Assembly: GCA_018402635.1 (NCBI GenBank)
Contig: JAGYIP010000005.1
Span: forward strand, 434,001-498,000
DNA from: Burkholderiaceae bacterium
GTDB taxonomy: Bacteria > Pseudomonadota > Gammaproteobacteria > Burkholderiales > Burkholderiaceae_A
Length of the DNA: 64,000 nt
Reading direction: 5' to 3'
In this document: in pieces, positions 47,294 to 56,071 of the stretch
Position numbering within the stretch: position 1 is the first letter of the stretch
Layout of the letters: each line of letters begins with the position of its first letter
Program-made: the position numbers and the translations under genes
Notes under the pieces: generated by a model
Seen by the model: only the letters and a program-made list of their open reading frames with translations
What the model was told of the DNA's origin: nothing
Databases searched by the model: none

Positions 47294-48381
47294 CGCCCCG
47301 TCAGTGCATAACCGTAAAGCTTTCGCTTGCTCGAGATGACTTTAAGCTTGATGTCGACCTCACCCTTCCCGATAAGGGGGTAACGGTTCTCTACGGCCCA
47401 TCAGGGTCGGGTAAGACCACCTTACTTCGAGCAGTGGCAGGTCTTGAAAAAGCCCAGGGTGTTGTCACGCTTGGGGACCTGGTCTGGCAGAACAGCTTTG
47501 AAGGTCAATGGCTTCCCACATGGCGTCGCCAACTTGGCTACGTCTTTCAAGAGGCAAGTCTGTTTGAGCATCTTGACGTCATGGCGAACCTGCGCTTTGG
47601 CTTAACGAGAGCGGGTGGCCCTGGCATGAAAGAGTCGCTTGAGTCTGCCATTGACCTTCTCGGTATTCGTGCTTTGCTAAGCCGTCAACCACAAAGCCTT
47701 TCGGGCGGCGAACGCCAACGGGTTGCCATTGCCCGAGCGCTTGCAACACGACCCCGCGTTTTACTACTTGACGAGCCGCTTGCATCGCTTGATATTAGCC
47801 GCCGACAAGAAATTCTTCCCTGGCTAGAGAGGCTAAGCCAAGAGCTGAATATTCCGATGCTTTACGTCACGCACAGTGTTGATGAACTAACCCGGCTCGC
47901 CGACCATGTTGTTTTATTGAATAACGGACAATGCAGCCTCAGCGGGCCTGTGAACCATGTCCTGTCGAGTCTTCCCTTTGCCCTAACTGCAAATGGCGAA
48001 AGTGGTGTTGTCCTTCGTGGACGGGTTAGCCAGGTGGACTCCCAATACCAACTCAGTGGCATCGAGATCGACGAAACCAGGCTGTGGGCTCGCGACCAGG
48101 GTTTCGCCATAGGCACGATGGTTCGACTTTATGTGCCTGCCAATAACGTGAGCTTAGCCAGACAGGAACCATCAACAAGTTCTATTCAAAACACCCTAAA
48201 AGTTCGTGTTGAGGCCATTGAGGCCGACACTCACCCGGCAAGCTGCCTTGTGCGATTGCGGCACGGCGAGCATCTTCTTTTAGCTCGGGTTACCCGTCGG
48301 GCAGTCGAGCAGCTTTCGCTTGAAACGGACACATGGGTCTGGGCACAACTAAAATCGGTGGCGGTGTCGCAGACCTCTTGA
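47290..48381 (+). CDS. modC: Molybdate ABC transporter ATPase
   Basis: 363 residues from GTG at 47290. Walker A YGPSGSGKTTLLRAVAGLEK, signature [20 protein letters not shown], Walker B VLLLDEPLASLD, and YVTHSVDEL. The C-terminal region (after about 230) carries the TOBE/MOP domain that senses molybdate, ending with SCLVRLRHGEHLLLARVTRR. Completes modABC. Confidence 0.94.
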   Translation: MTPRQCITVKLSLARDDFKLDVDLTLPDKGVTVLYGPSGSGKTTLLRAVAGLEKAQGVVTLGDLVWQNSFEGQWLPTWRRQLGYVFQEASLFEHLDVMANLRFGLTRAGGPGMKESLESAIDLLGIRALLSRQPQSLSGGERQRVAIARALATRPRVLLLDEPLASLDISRRQEILPWLERLSQELNIPMLYVTHSVDELTRLADHVVLLNNGQCSLSGPVNHVLSSLPFALTANGESGVVLRGRVSQVDSQYQLSGIEIDETRLWARDQGFAIGTMVRLYVPANNVSLARQEPSTSSIQNTLKVRVEAIEADTHPASCLVRLRHGEHLLLARVTRRAVEQLSLETDTWVWAQLKSVAVSQTS

Positions 48382-48502
48382 AACTCTAAAGGCTGGCCTC
48401 AAGGTACCCCTCTGCCCTCGCCCAATGACCCAGCCCAAGAAGCCGATGCAGAAGACAGAAATTCAGCAGCCTCTGCAATGGGCTTTTACTGGCCTTGAAG
48501 TG

Positions 48503-49670
48503 TCACGACAAACGCTCAATAAGCCAGTAAGAAGCAATTGCTGCGATGAGAACCGAGCCACCAAAAACCACTACCCAGCGATAAAAAGCGGTCGCCCTTA
48601 GCCTCCACGCAATAGGGAAAAACAAGGCAACAATGGCCAGCTGACCAAACTCCACTCCAAGGTTAAAGCCTAAAAGGGCTGACGCCAGTTGGTCGCTCGG
48701 TAGACCCAGGTCGGCAAGCACACTGGCAAATCCGAATCCATGAATAAGGCCGAACAAAAAGGCGATTTGCCACCGGAGATGAATCAGAGTTTTTGTTAGG
48801 TTACCAAGTGCTGCAACGATTACGGATGCTGCGATGATGGGCTCGACAAGTCCAGCAGGAGGGCTAATAACTTCCAAGACTGTCAGGGCTAGCGTTATGG
48901 AATGCGCAACGGTGAAGGCGGTCACCACAGCCAGAACACTTATTAGTGAAGACCTCAGCTGCTGCGAGGCACGCCAATGACCCAAGCCCGCAGACTCACG
49001 CAGAAAAACACAGGGCAGAAGAAGACTTATAAGAAATAAAATGTGGTCGGCGCCAATCCAGATGTGCCAGACGCCTTCAATAAAATAACCACTGAAGAAC
49101 CGAGAAAAAGCCCGATGCCGAGGCATCGAACCGATAATCAGGCCGATCTGGACTCAGAATTGCACTGTGGGATGTGCCATCAAGGCTTGCCTTTAGAAGC
49201 CCTCGATGCAGGGCATCCTGGTCAAAAATAAGGCTGTAACGTAAGGCAAGGGATCCATCGGTTGTTGCATTCGGGCAGTTGAGCTGACTAACAACGCTTA
49301 AGTAAACCTCCTCGCCGTAGTTCGCAGTCGCCCAGTTCTTGTCAGTAAGAGCACACAACTGCCCTTCGCGTTGAAACCGAACACCAAGGTTAATCCAGGG
49401 GGTAACAACAGCCTTTTGGGCCTTCACTTCGCTCCACGTGACCGCCCCATCTCCGTTGCGATCAAAATCAAAGCGCAGTGCAATGTCCCGCAGGGGTATA
49501 TCAAGCCGAACCGTAGGAAGGCCCTTCCCCGACTCTGAGACCTCAATGAAAGTCGTGCTGCTTGAGTGAGACCAGGCGACCGAGCCCGACATGAGGCAGG
49601 CCAAAAAAAATAGCAGCCGGACTCGGTGTCCAAAGAAGAACCCGCTTAAGCGGAACGGCTTGGGCCTCAT
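48503..49670 (-). CDS. HupE/UreJ-2 membrane protein with periplasmic EF-hand-like domain (one frameshift)
   Basis: About 388 residues when repaired. The N-terminal part has a signal (LLFFLACLMSGSVAWSHSSS) and a periplasmic domain with the calcium-loop-like DFDRNGDGAVTWSEVKAQ at about 70. The C-terminal part has six or seven membrane segments with VWHIWIGADHILFLISLLLP, FTVAHSITLALTVL and GLIHGFGFASVLADLGLP, the HupE/UreJ-2 family. The frame breaks in the T5 run (plus 49105-49109); dropping one T gives ASGFSRFFSGYFIEG. The family has been linked to metal transport; substrate unproven. ATGA overlap with the TPR gene. Confidence 0.78.
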
Positions 49671-50923
49671 TGTTTGCCTTTGGAGACAGTGGCGTTCTTT
49701 ATCTGCCCTAAGAGCCGATCAAGCTCTGGCTCTCTGTAACCAGTCTCCATCTGCCACTGCAACAGACTTGTTGCCTGCAGTGGCTCACCGCTGCGAAGCG
49801 CAGCCTGGGCAAAAAGCAGTGCGTCTGCAGGCTCCCGTTCGGTCTTCCAGGACTCCTTTGCCATTTCAAGGGCCTTGCGCGGGTCTTGCCTGACATAGAG
49901 GTAATACTTCACGAACGGCCTCTCGTTGAGCGATTCGCCTCGCAACTCGCGCTGCATCAGCCGCTGCTCGATATCGGCGCGAAGCACCGCATCCTGACCG
50001 TTGTTAAGCGCCTGAGCGGCCTGAATGGCAGAAACAAGCAGAGCGTCTGATCTTTGCGGCCCCATGTTGAGACGCAAGGCAGAAGCAAAGTCACCCACGT
50101 TGATAAGACTGTCGATAAGAGCAACCTGGATGCCATGCGCTGCACGGCCTTGCTTGAGGTAGGACTGCCAGACTTTGTTTGCAGCCTGAACATCGCCTGC
50201 CACTCGGCGCGCCTCGCCTTGGTGAAAGGCGAGCCATTCCTGTGCGTTCTCCCCCTGGTAGTCTGGGTGACGGGCAAGTTCATTGAATTTCTTTATAGCC
50301 AGCTCGGGCTTACCTGTGCGGTACAGCAGCACCGCACTGCAGCTCTCTTTCTCTGCCGCCCCAAAGCGTTCGCCAATGGCCTGGCATTCCGCACTTGCCT
50401 TAGCGATCTCAGAGCGCACCATATAAACCGCAAAGCGCCAAGCCCAGAACTGAGACTGGTTGGCATCAACAGAAATGGCAGCATTGAGATCGTTTAAGGC
50501 ACCCCCAAAATCGTGCATACCCTGCCGAACCAATGCCCGAACGAAAAAGGTGTCACTGGGGAGGTCTGGCTTGACCCACCAAGGATCGAGCATTGCCTTT
50601 GCCGTTCCTAGCCAGCGGAGATCTCCATGCCGCGAGGCAGCCAAAAAGGCAGTCTTCGCTGCAGAGGTGGCTGTAGAAATGTCTTGCGGATTGGCTCGCC
50701 AAGCCTCCATGGCCTGCTGCAGACCGTCCGCCTTATTGAACTGGGAATCCAACCGAAAGAGCACGGCTGAATCTTCAGGCTCGAAGCGGGTCTGGGCTAA
50801 AAGCACAGACGAGGAAAAAAACAATAAGAAGAAACTGGCCCTAAGTGGGCTTAAGGCTAAAAGCCCCTTGACGCCGGCCAGGGCAACTCCCCATACTCGA
50901 AGAGCGTTCTGCGATGGTTTCAT
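49667..50923 (-). CDS. TPR-repeat protein, predicted secreted or anchored
   Basis: 418 residues. An N-terminal hydrophobic segment (ALSPLRASFFLLFFSSSVLL then AQT) fits a signal or anchor. The rest is helical TPR-like pairs: FVRALVRQGMHDFGGALNDL, YRTGKPELAIKKFNELARHP, DSLINVGDFASALRLN, LLFAQAALRSGEPLQATSLL. Start ATG at 50923 (KPSQNALRVWG). Couples to the HupE-like gene by ATGA; probably works with it. Function unknown. Confidence 0.7.
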   Translation of the reverse strand: MKPSQNALRVWGVALAGVKGLLALSPLRASFFLLFFSSSVLLAQTRFEPEDSAVLFRLDSQFNKADGLQQAMEAWRANPQDISTATSAAKTAFLAASRHGDLRWLGTAKAMLDPWWVKPDLPSDTFFVRALVRQGMHDFGGALNDLNAAISVDANQSQFWAWRFAVYMVRSEIAKASAECQAIGERFGAAEKESCSAVLLYRTGKPELAIKKFNELARHPDYQGENAQEWLAFHQGEARRVAGDVQAANKVWQSYLKQGRAAHGIQVALIDSLINVGDFASALRLNMGPQRSDALLVSAIQAAQALNNGQDAVLRADIEQRLMQRELRGESLNERPFVKYYLYVRQDPRKALEMAKESWKTEREPADALLFAQAALRSGEPLQATSLLQWQMETGYREPELDRLLGQIKNATVSKGKQ

Positions 50924-50977
50924 TATTTCAACGCTCGAAACGTGTTTTCTAAACCCCAACTCTACAGGTGAATTTTG

Positions 50978-51139
50978 ATGAAATCCGTACTTACCGTTCT
51001 GGCTTCTGCCCTTATTGCTGTCTCCGCACCCGCCTTCGCAATGAGCCATGGCGGCGGCAAAATGGATGACAAGAAAGTTGACTGCACAAAAGCAGAAAAC
51101 AAAGACAAAAAAGAGTGCAAAGACGCCCCTAAGAAGTAA
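50978..51139 (+). CDS. Small secreted Lys/Cys protein (53 residues)
   Basis: Reading from ATG at 50978 with AGGTG upstream. Signal peptide KSVLTVLASALIAVSAPAFA, cut after AFA. The mature peptide is about 32 residues, rich in lysine with a His-Gly start (MSHGGGKMDDKK), two cysteines (DCTKAENK, KECKDAPKK). Followed directly by a strong terminator, which supports a real gene. Divergent from the TPR/HupE pair. Could bind metal or form one disulfide. No family recognised. Confidence 0.72.
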   Translation: MKSVLTVLASALIAVSAPAFAMSHGGGKMDDKKVDCTKAENKDKKECKDAPKK

Positions 51140-51157
51140 GCGTTTTACGTTATGCGA

Positions 51158-51192
51158 AACCCTCTGCGGGCCTTGTCCGCAGAGGGTTTTTT
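51158..51192 (+). terminator. Strong intrinsic terminator
   Basis: ACCCTCTGCGG pairs with CCGCAGAGGGT around a seven-base loop, followed by TTTTTT. It lies 19 bases after the small secreted protein gene. Confidence 0.9.
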
Positions 51193-51344
51193 ATGAGCGC
51201 CGAGAGGCGCTTGAAAGCCTTAAAGTTGTTAGTAATTCGCCTGGAAATCGGCAACGCAGGCCTTCCGTGTGGGCTTAAGAGCCCCTAAGTCCCACGTGTA
51301 ACCCTGCGGAGTATGAAGTCTTGGCGCAATGTCCGTCTTCGAAC

Positions 51345-51367
51345 CGCCTGAAACTGTCCTTCAGGCG
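51345..51367 (-). terminator. Hairpin after the ABC exporter genes
   Basis: CGCCTGAA and TTCAGGCG form a perfect eight-base stem with a seven-base loop, 11 bases past the stop of the permease at 51379. No T-run follows, so termination is only possible. The rest of 51140-51378 has no recognised gene. Confidence 0.4.
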
Positions 51368-51378
51368 AGCCGTAATCG

Positions 51379-52140
51379 TTACTGCCGAATTCGCCAGCCC
51401 GTCTTGAAGATCCATCCAATAATCGCAAGGCACAGCAGGGTGAAACCCCCGATGGCAAGCAGGCTCAGGCCAATGGGCACATCGGCCTGGCCGAAGAACG
51501 ACCAGCGAAACCCAGACACCAGATAGACCACCGGGTTAAAGAACGAGACGGTCTGCCACACCGGAGGCAGCATCGAGATCGAATAGAACGCTCCACCGAG
51601 AAACACCAAAGGCGTCACGATAAGCAGTGGAACCAGTTGAAGCTCCTCGAAATTGCCCGCCCAAATGCCAATAATGAAGCCGAATAAGGAAAAGCTCAGG
51701 CAGGTCAGCACAAGAAACAGCAACATCGCAAAGGGGTGCTGAATTGATAGGTCCACAAAAAGCGCCGACGTGCCAAGTATGACCACTCCAATGAATAGCG
51801 CCTTGGTGGCCGCTGCCCCTACATACCCCATAACAATCTCTAGGAAGTTGATCGGTGCCGACAGCAGTTCGTAGATCGTGCCAATGAATTTCGGGAAATA
51901 GATTCCGAAGCTTGCATTCGAAATTGCCTGCGTCATTACCGAGAGCATGATCAGCCCCGGCACAATAAACGCGCCGTAGGGCACCCCTTCGACCTCGTCG
52001 ATGCGGCTACCAATAGCGGCACCGAACACCACGAAATATAGCGAGGTGGAAATAACGGGCGACACGAAGCTTTGCAGCAAGGTACGGAAAAACCGCGCCA
52101 TCTCGAAGACATAGATCGCACGAATAGCCTGCCAGTTCAT
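51379..52140 (-). CDS. ABC-2 type exporter permease (YadH-like)
   Basis: 253 residues, six membrane segments. [60 protein letters not shown] and [20 protein letters not shown] fit the ABC-2 permease family, as in E. coli YadH. Start ATG at 52140 overlaps the ATPase stop (ATGA-type). Exported substrate unknown. Codon use differs from the genes before 51 kb (more CTG, GCG and GGC). Confidence 0.88.
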   Translation of the reverse strand: MNWQAIRAIYVFEMARFFRTLLQSFVSPVISTSLYFVVFGAAIGSRIDEVEGVPYGAFIVPGLIMLSVMTQAISNASFGIYFPKFIGTIYELLSAPINFLEIVMGYVGAAATKALFIGVVILGTSALFVDLSIQHPFAMLLFLVLTCLSFSLFGFIIGIWAGNFEELQLVPLLIVTPLVFLGGAFYSISMLPPVWQTVSFFNPVVYLVSGFRWSFFGQADVPIGLSLLAIGGFTLLCLAIIGWIFKTGWRIRQ

Positions 52141-53069
52141 GCCGCGCGCTCCTGTTTCGTCACCAGCCCGACAAAAATATCCTCAAGCGAGTTTTGCCGC
52201 GTCTGCAGATCACGTAGCAACAGCCCCGCATCGCTAATATCGCGGATCAGCGTTGCAATTCCCGTAGGGTCGCGCAAGGTATCGTAGGTGTAAACAAGCA
52301 CCTGGCCATTTTCTTCAATCCGCAGACCCCGATCTGCCAGGAGCGCGGGAAGCTTTATTACGGGCTCTTGCAGTTCGATTCGCAGCTCCCTCTGGCCCAG
52401 CCGGGTCATAAGCGCGGTCTTTTCCTCAACCAGCAAAATCTCGCCGGCGTGAATCACCCCAATTCGGTCGGCAATCGCCTCGGCCTCTTCAATGTAATGG
52501 GTGGTTAAGATAATGGTTACACCAGACTGCTTCAGCCCTTCGACAATCGTCCACATATCCCGGCGCAGCTCCACATCGACTCCCGCAGTCGGTTCATCGA
52601 GAAAAAGCACACGCGGTTCATGCGCCAGTGCCTTGGCAATCAGTACCCGACGTTTCATGCCACCCGACAGCTCCATAATGCGGTTGCCGCGTTTTTCCCA
52701 AAGCGAAAGCTGCCGCAAGACACGCTCAAGTAATGCGTCATCTTTGGGCTTGCCGAACAACCCTCGCGAGAACCGTACTGTGTTCATCACGCGCTCGAAG
52801 GGTTCAAGACTAATTTCCTGAGGTACTAGCCCGATCAGCGATCGCGCCCCGCGATAGGCGGTCACCACGTCATACCCACCCACCGTGATCGTGCCGGATG
52901 TAGGCTGCGTGATGCCGCAGATCGTCGAAATAAGCGTAGTCTTGCCGGCGCCATTTGGCCCGAGCAGCGCAAGAATCTCGCCCTCGTGAATATCCAGCGA
53001 AACGCCTTTCAGTGCTTCAAACCCAGTGGCATAGGCTTTGCGCACATTCGCAATCCGAACCATCGGCAT
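52137..53069 (-). CDS. ABC exporter ATPase (YadG-like)
   Basis: 310 residues. Walker [21 protein letters not shown], signature [20 protein letters not shown], Walker [15 protein letters not shown]-loop [15 protein letters not shown]. The C-terminal about 70 residues are an ABC-2 accessory region. Start ATG at 53069, with AGGAG upstream; a longer reading to 53168 has no homology. Two-gene exporter with the permease. Confidence 0.92.
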   Translation of the reverse strand: MPMVRIANVRKAYATGFEALKGVSLDIHEGEILALLGPNGAGKTTLISTICGITQPTSGTITVGGYDVVTAYRGARSLIGLVPQEISLEPFERVMNTVRFSRGLFGKPKDDALLERVLRQLSLWEKRGNRIMELSGGMKRRVLIAKALAHEPRVLFLDEPTAGVDVELRRDMWTIVEGLKQSGVTIILTTHYIEEAEAIADRIGVIHAGEILLVEEKTALMTRLGQRELRIELQEPVIKLPALLADRGLRIEENGQVLVYTYDTLRDPTGIATLIRDISDAGLLLRDLQTRQNSLEDIFVGLVTKQERAA

Positions 53070-53244
53070 TAAGCGACTCTCCTTTTCGTTTAACAATTCT
53101 CGCGTTGACTTCGCCGTGAGCTCCGCGTCAGCGCGCTGGCAAGCGCAGTTAGAACCCCGTGGTGGCACAACAGTAGTCGCTTCACTAACTTGCTGGGGTC
53201 AACGCAAATCGAGTTCCAGTGGGCTCGGGGATTCGAACCAGACC

Positions 53245-54186
53245 CTAAGGATTCGCCTCGAAATCGACAAATACCCGATTCATATTTGCTCGGTGCAAGT
53301 CTTCGAAGTTCTCTAGGCCCATAAACTGAGTCGGCGTTGCAAACTTATCTAAGGTCTCACTGATCGAATCCATATTGCGCGCGGCGTTACCCACATTAGC
53401 AATCAAGAAATCGTAATAATCACCCGTTTCTCGTTTCGCCTGCGCCAGATCGGTAACCCGACCATGACCGGGGACAACATGTTTCGGGTTTAACGCCATC
53501 AGGCGCCGAAAGGCTGCTTGGGCCTTGCGAACATTCGACTGGGGCAAAACACCCAAAATTCGATCAACGTAGACCAAGTCGCCCGCAAAGACAACTGAAG
53601 TACCCGGGAAGTGAATCATCGTATCCCCGGGATAGTGGGCGTTGGTCTCTATCCACTGTATACGAACACCTTCGATTACCACTTCCTGCTCTGGCGGTTG
53701 GTGTGTTCGCGTTGCATAAAACGGCGTCGTGCCAGCCAATTGCCCGCCAATAAACCGCTTCAGATTATCCAACTGCTGTTGAGCGGATGCCTGCTGAGTC
53801 TTAACCGTGCCGACCATGGCATGAATTTCTGCGCCCCGCTTCGCAAAGTAACTATTACCAAGCCAGCGGTGATCTTGTGCACCCGTGTTAAGCACCCATT
53901 TAATGGGCTTACTTGTTACGGCTTTGACCGCCTGCTCGAGCATGGCTGCACTATGAGAGCTCGCACCACTATCAATTAGGATCACGCCGCTTGCAGTTAC
54001 CACAAACCCGTAATTAGCATTTAGCCCTGCGTTGGCCTCGCTGCGCTGGCCCAAGGGCCCCACAATCGCGTAGAGACTCTCTGCAACCTTGACCGCCCGA
54101 GGTACAAAAACTTGTTCTGAGCCAACTGCACTCAGACCAAAACTAAATAAAATCAAAGCAACGCTGCTGCGCATCAATTGGTGCAT
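53245..54186 (-). CDS. Metallo-beta-lactamase-fold protein with altered metal site
   Basis: 313 residues with a signal peptide (SSVALILFSFGLSAVGS). The MBL fold is clear: GFVVTASGVILIDSGASSHS, VFAGDLVYVDRILGVLPQSN and HVVPGHGRVTDLAQAKRETG. The first metal motif, usually T-H-x-H-x-D-H, reads NTGAQDHRWLGN (residues 100-111) with both zinc histidines missing and D105-H106 kept. Other ligands (His in NAHYPGDTMIHFPG, Asp in FAGDLV and His in PGHG) remain. Resembles SoxH and quinoprotein-associated hydrolases in layout. ATG at 54186 with AGAGG upstream. Confidence 0.78.
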   Translation of the reverse strand: MHQLMRSSVALILFSFGLSAVGSEQVFVPRAVKVAESLYAIVGPLGQRSEANAGLNANYGFVVTASGVILIDSGASSHSAAMLEQAVKAVTSKPIKWVLNTGAQDHRWLGNSYFAKRGAEIHAMVGTVKTQQASAQQQLDNLKRFIGGQLAGTTPFYATRTHQPPEQEVVIEGVRIQWIETNAHYPGDTMIHFPGTSVVFAGDLVYVDRILGVLPQSNVRKAQAAFRRLMALNPKHVVPGHGRVTDLAQAKRETGDYYDFLIANVGNAARNMDSISETLDKFATPTQFMGLENFEDLHRANMNRVFVDFEANP

Positions 54187-54382
54187 AAGACCTCTAAAAA
54201 AAGCTCACGAAACACGCTGCTGCATAGAACCCTCTCGCTAGGGGGCCGATACCAAGCGCAGCACCATGATCATAGCCTAGGCCGCTGCAATGCGTTTCTT
54301 GCTTGGCCTTCAAGTTTCACAGCACTACACCACTCGGGTGGTTGCTCGAATAACCCCAATGTACATCCAAAAAGTGTTCGCC

Positions 54383-54450
54383 ATGGCCAACACCAAACTT
54401 TCTAAGAATGGCAACTCGCAGGCCGTTCACATTCGTGTCAACCGATGGAA
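54383..54450 (+). pseudogene. Relic of an AbrB-fold antitoxin (VapB/MazE type)
   Basis: The frame from ATG at 54383 reads ANTKLSKNGNSQAVHIRV, a match to the start of VapB/MazE antitoxins (consensus TAKLFKNGxSQAVRLP). After about 20 residues the homology stops and the sequence enters the 3' end of the opposite-strand hydrolase. The space 54187-54382 holds no other recognised gene. No toxin gene follows. Looks like a toxin-antitoxin remnant. Confidence 0.5.
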
Positions 54451-54479
54451 TGACGGTCGGTTTACCGTACGTATAGCGG

Positions 54480-55239
54480 CTACGGCAGCCATCTGGCGGC
54501 TGCATCAAGCAAGCCCTGACGAACCCGCAATTGCCGAGAGGCGTCGGTGTCGCCACAGGCGAGTCGACACAACCAATCGGTTGGCGCTTCGAAATCGCAG
54601 TGAGTGGCACCATCAATTAACTCATCTCGCCAGAGAGCCTTGAGTACGGCTTGCCATGGTGCTGACACCGACTGAGCGTTGCAACGTGATGCAGGTGCTC
54701 GCAACAGCAACGTCTCTGTCTCAAGACGCCTGGCCGCAACAATTCCCAGGCGTTCTGATTCGTTGCGTGGCAAATGGTCATACGCATCTAATCCGACAAA
54801 GCCCACGACGCCGGGCGTGTCTGCGGCAAGTAAGCTAGAGAGTCCTCCCGCGGAAAATCCCACCAACATGACACGCTCGGCCCTAGCGCCGAACGTCTCA
54901 GTGTCGAGGAGCATTTTGACCAACTCGGTAATGGCGCCTGCGTTGCATCGATGATCGAATGTGCAGGGCATATCGGGTGCAAGGGCCAAGACACCACGTG
55001 CAGCCAGAGCCTGTGCGTGTTCAGCCATGGTTTTACGACCTCTAAAACCACCATGGGTCAAAATTGCAGCGCCGGTCTGCGGACCCTATTGGCTGGTAGA
55101 CATCAACCTCAACTGTACTGCTGTTAATTTTTACTGAAAGCGTTTTGGCACTCACCGTTAAGAGAGGCTGCGCCGCGAACGCTTGGCTGCAAAAGAGCAG
55201 AGTGAAAGTTGTTAATAAGAAAAAAAGCCTTTCGAGCAT
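54480..55239 (-). CDS. Alpha/beta hydrolase, secreted (one frameshift)
   Basis: About 252 residues if repaired. The first frame supplies a signal peptide (LERLFFLLTTFTLLFCSQAF AA) and VSAKTLSVKINSSTVEVDVY. The second supplies the hydrolase fold: LTHGGFRGRKTMAEHAQALA, the nucleophile elbow LVGFSAGGLSS, GFVGLDAYDH and GATHCDFEAPTDWL with the catalytic histidine. The break is near 55069-55073; removing one base reads DRAAILTHGGF. Dienelactone-hydrolase-like; substrate unknown. Could be a true pseudogene in this accessory region. Confidence 0.65.
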
Positions 55240-55313
55240 ATGCGACTGCCTCCTACCAACTACGCAAATCGTTTTGAACCGCCGACTGTTGTAATTGCTG
55301 TCCTCAATGTTGA

Positions 55314-55715
55314 TCAAGCGGGCTTTGTCCGAAGTGCCTCGGTAGCGGTTTCATCAAGCGTCAGACGAACGCCGAGCGATCCGCTACCCGCTCGTACAGG
55401 TGATTTTTTAAGGACGATCTCAATATGCTGAATAGCAGGATACGCCGCACATGCAATCGCAATGCGTGTAATAAGCCTCTCCTGTGTTTCATAGTGTCCA
55501 TCGGCTGCAAGGCGGTCAATTTCCAAAATGAGTGGGTCATAGTCAAATACGTGCTGCATGCCATCTTGCGCAATGACCACTTGATCGACCGCTATACCAA
55601 GCGATAAATCGAGGATGTGAACATCAGGCACAGTGTCGTTCGGACCATAAGTTCCAATGTCTGTCTTTAATTTTAAATCTCGCAACTCGATGACTGCTGA
55701 GTTCATGGGTTTCAT
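55314..55715 (-). CDS. FolB-like dihydroneopterin aldolase family protein
   Basis: 133 residues. IELRDLKLKTDIGTYG, FDYDPLILEIDRLA, HYETQERLITRIAIACAAYP and IVLKKSPVRAGSGSLGVRLT fit the FolB/FolX tetrahydrobiopterin fold, with the C-terminal catalytic lysine region (KKSP) present. The glutamate expected in the IG-x4-E loop is replaced (GTYGPNDTV). Might not be an aldolase. A GGCGCAGGC precedes ATG at 55715. Lies 74 bases upstream of the hydrolase on the same strand. Confidence 0.62.
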   Translation of the reverse strand: MKPMNSAVIELRDLKLKTDIGTYGPNDTVPDVHILDLSLGIAVDQVVIAQDGMQHVFDYDPLILEIDRLAADGHYETQERLITRIAIACAAYPAIQHIEIVLKKSPVRAGSGSLGVRLTLDETATEALRTKPA

Positions 55716-55829
55716 GCCTGCGCCTTTAAGAGGATGAATGTCATCAGCCCTTCGCCGGCCTCTGAAGTAGACTAATTCTGTGAGACAGGCTCGTGGAAAA
55801 TATAACCGATAGGCCGTGGTAAGGTCTTC

Positions 55830-56020
55830 TCAGGCTGCTTTCCTCACCCTGTCTGCGAAGTAAACCTCATCCAGGGTCTGTCTGGCAAGTGACTGGTGGG
55901 TGCGCTGCGCACGGTTAGACAAACGAGAAGGGGGACAATGGTGCGCATCGACGTACCTTAACCAAAAGTCATACGCTGGTGTGTTGGCAATCTCAAACAA
56001 CACAGAGTCTCTCTGACTGA
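55830..56020 (-). pseudogene. Relic of an IS3-family transposase C-terminus
   Basis: Minus-strand reading from about 56020 to a TGA at 55830-55832 ends RAQRTHQSLARQTLDEVYFA and then DRVRKAA. This matches the end of IS3-group integrase domains (consensus RPHQSLxxxTPDEVYF). The upstream part is poor and there is no start, no catalytic DDE part and no terminal inverted repeats. The gap 55716-56071 contains nothing else recognised, apart from the promoter area of the next operon. Confidence 0.5.
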
Positions 56021-56071
56021 AATTGGATCAGTCTTCAAACGTAGGTAAGGTAACTCTTTAAAGGATTCTTC

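Noticed and set aside
53228-53245. GGTTCGAATCCCC on the minus strand, like the T arm of a tRNA
   Set aside because: The arms do not pair properly and no anticodon or D arm is found upstream; taken as chance.
54290-54643. 117-codon frame as a full gene
   Set aside because: Only about 20 residues from 54383 resemble an antitoxin; the rest is antisense to the hydrolase.
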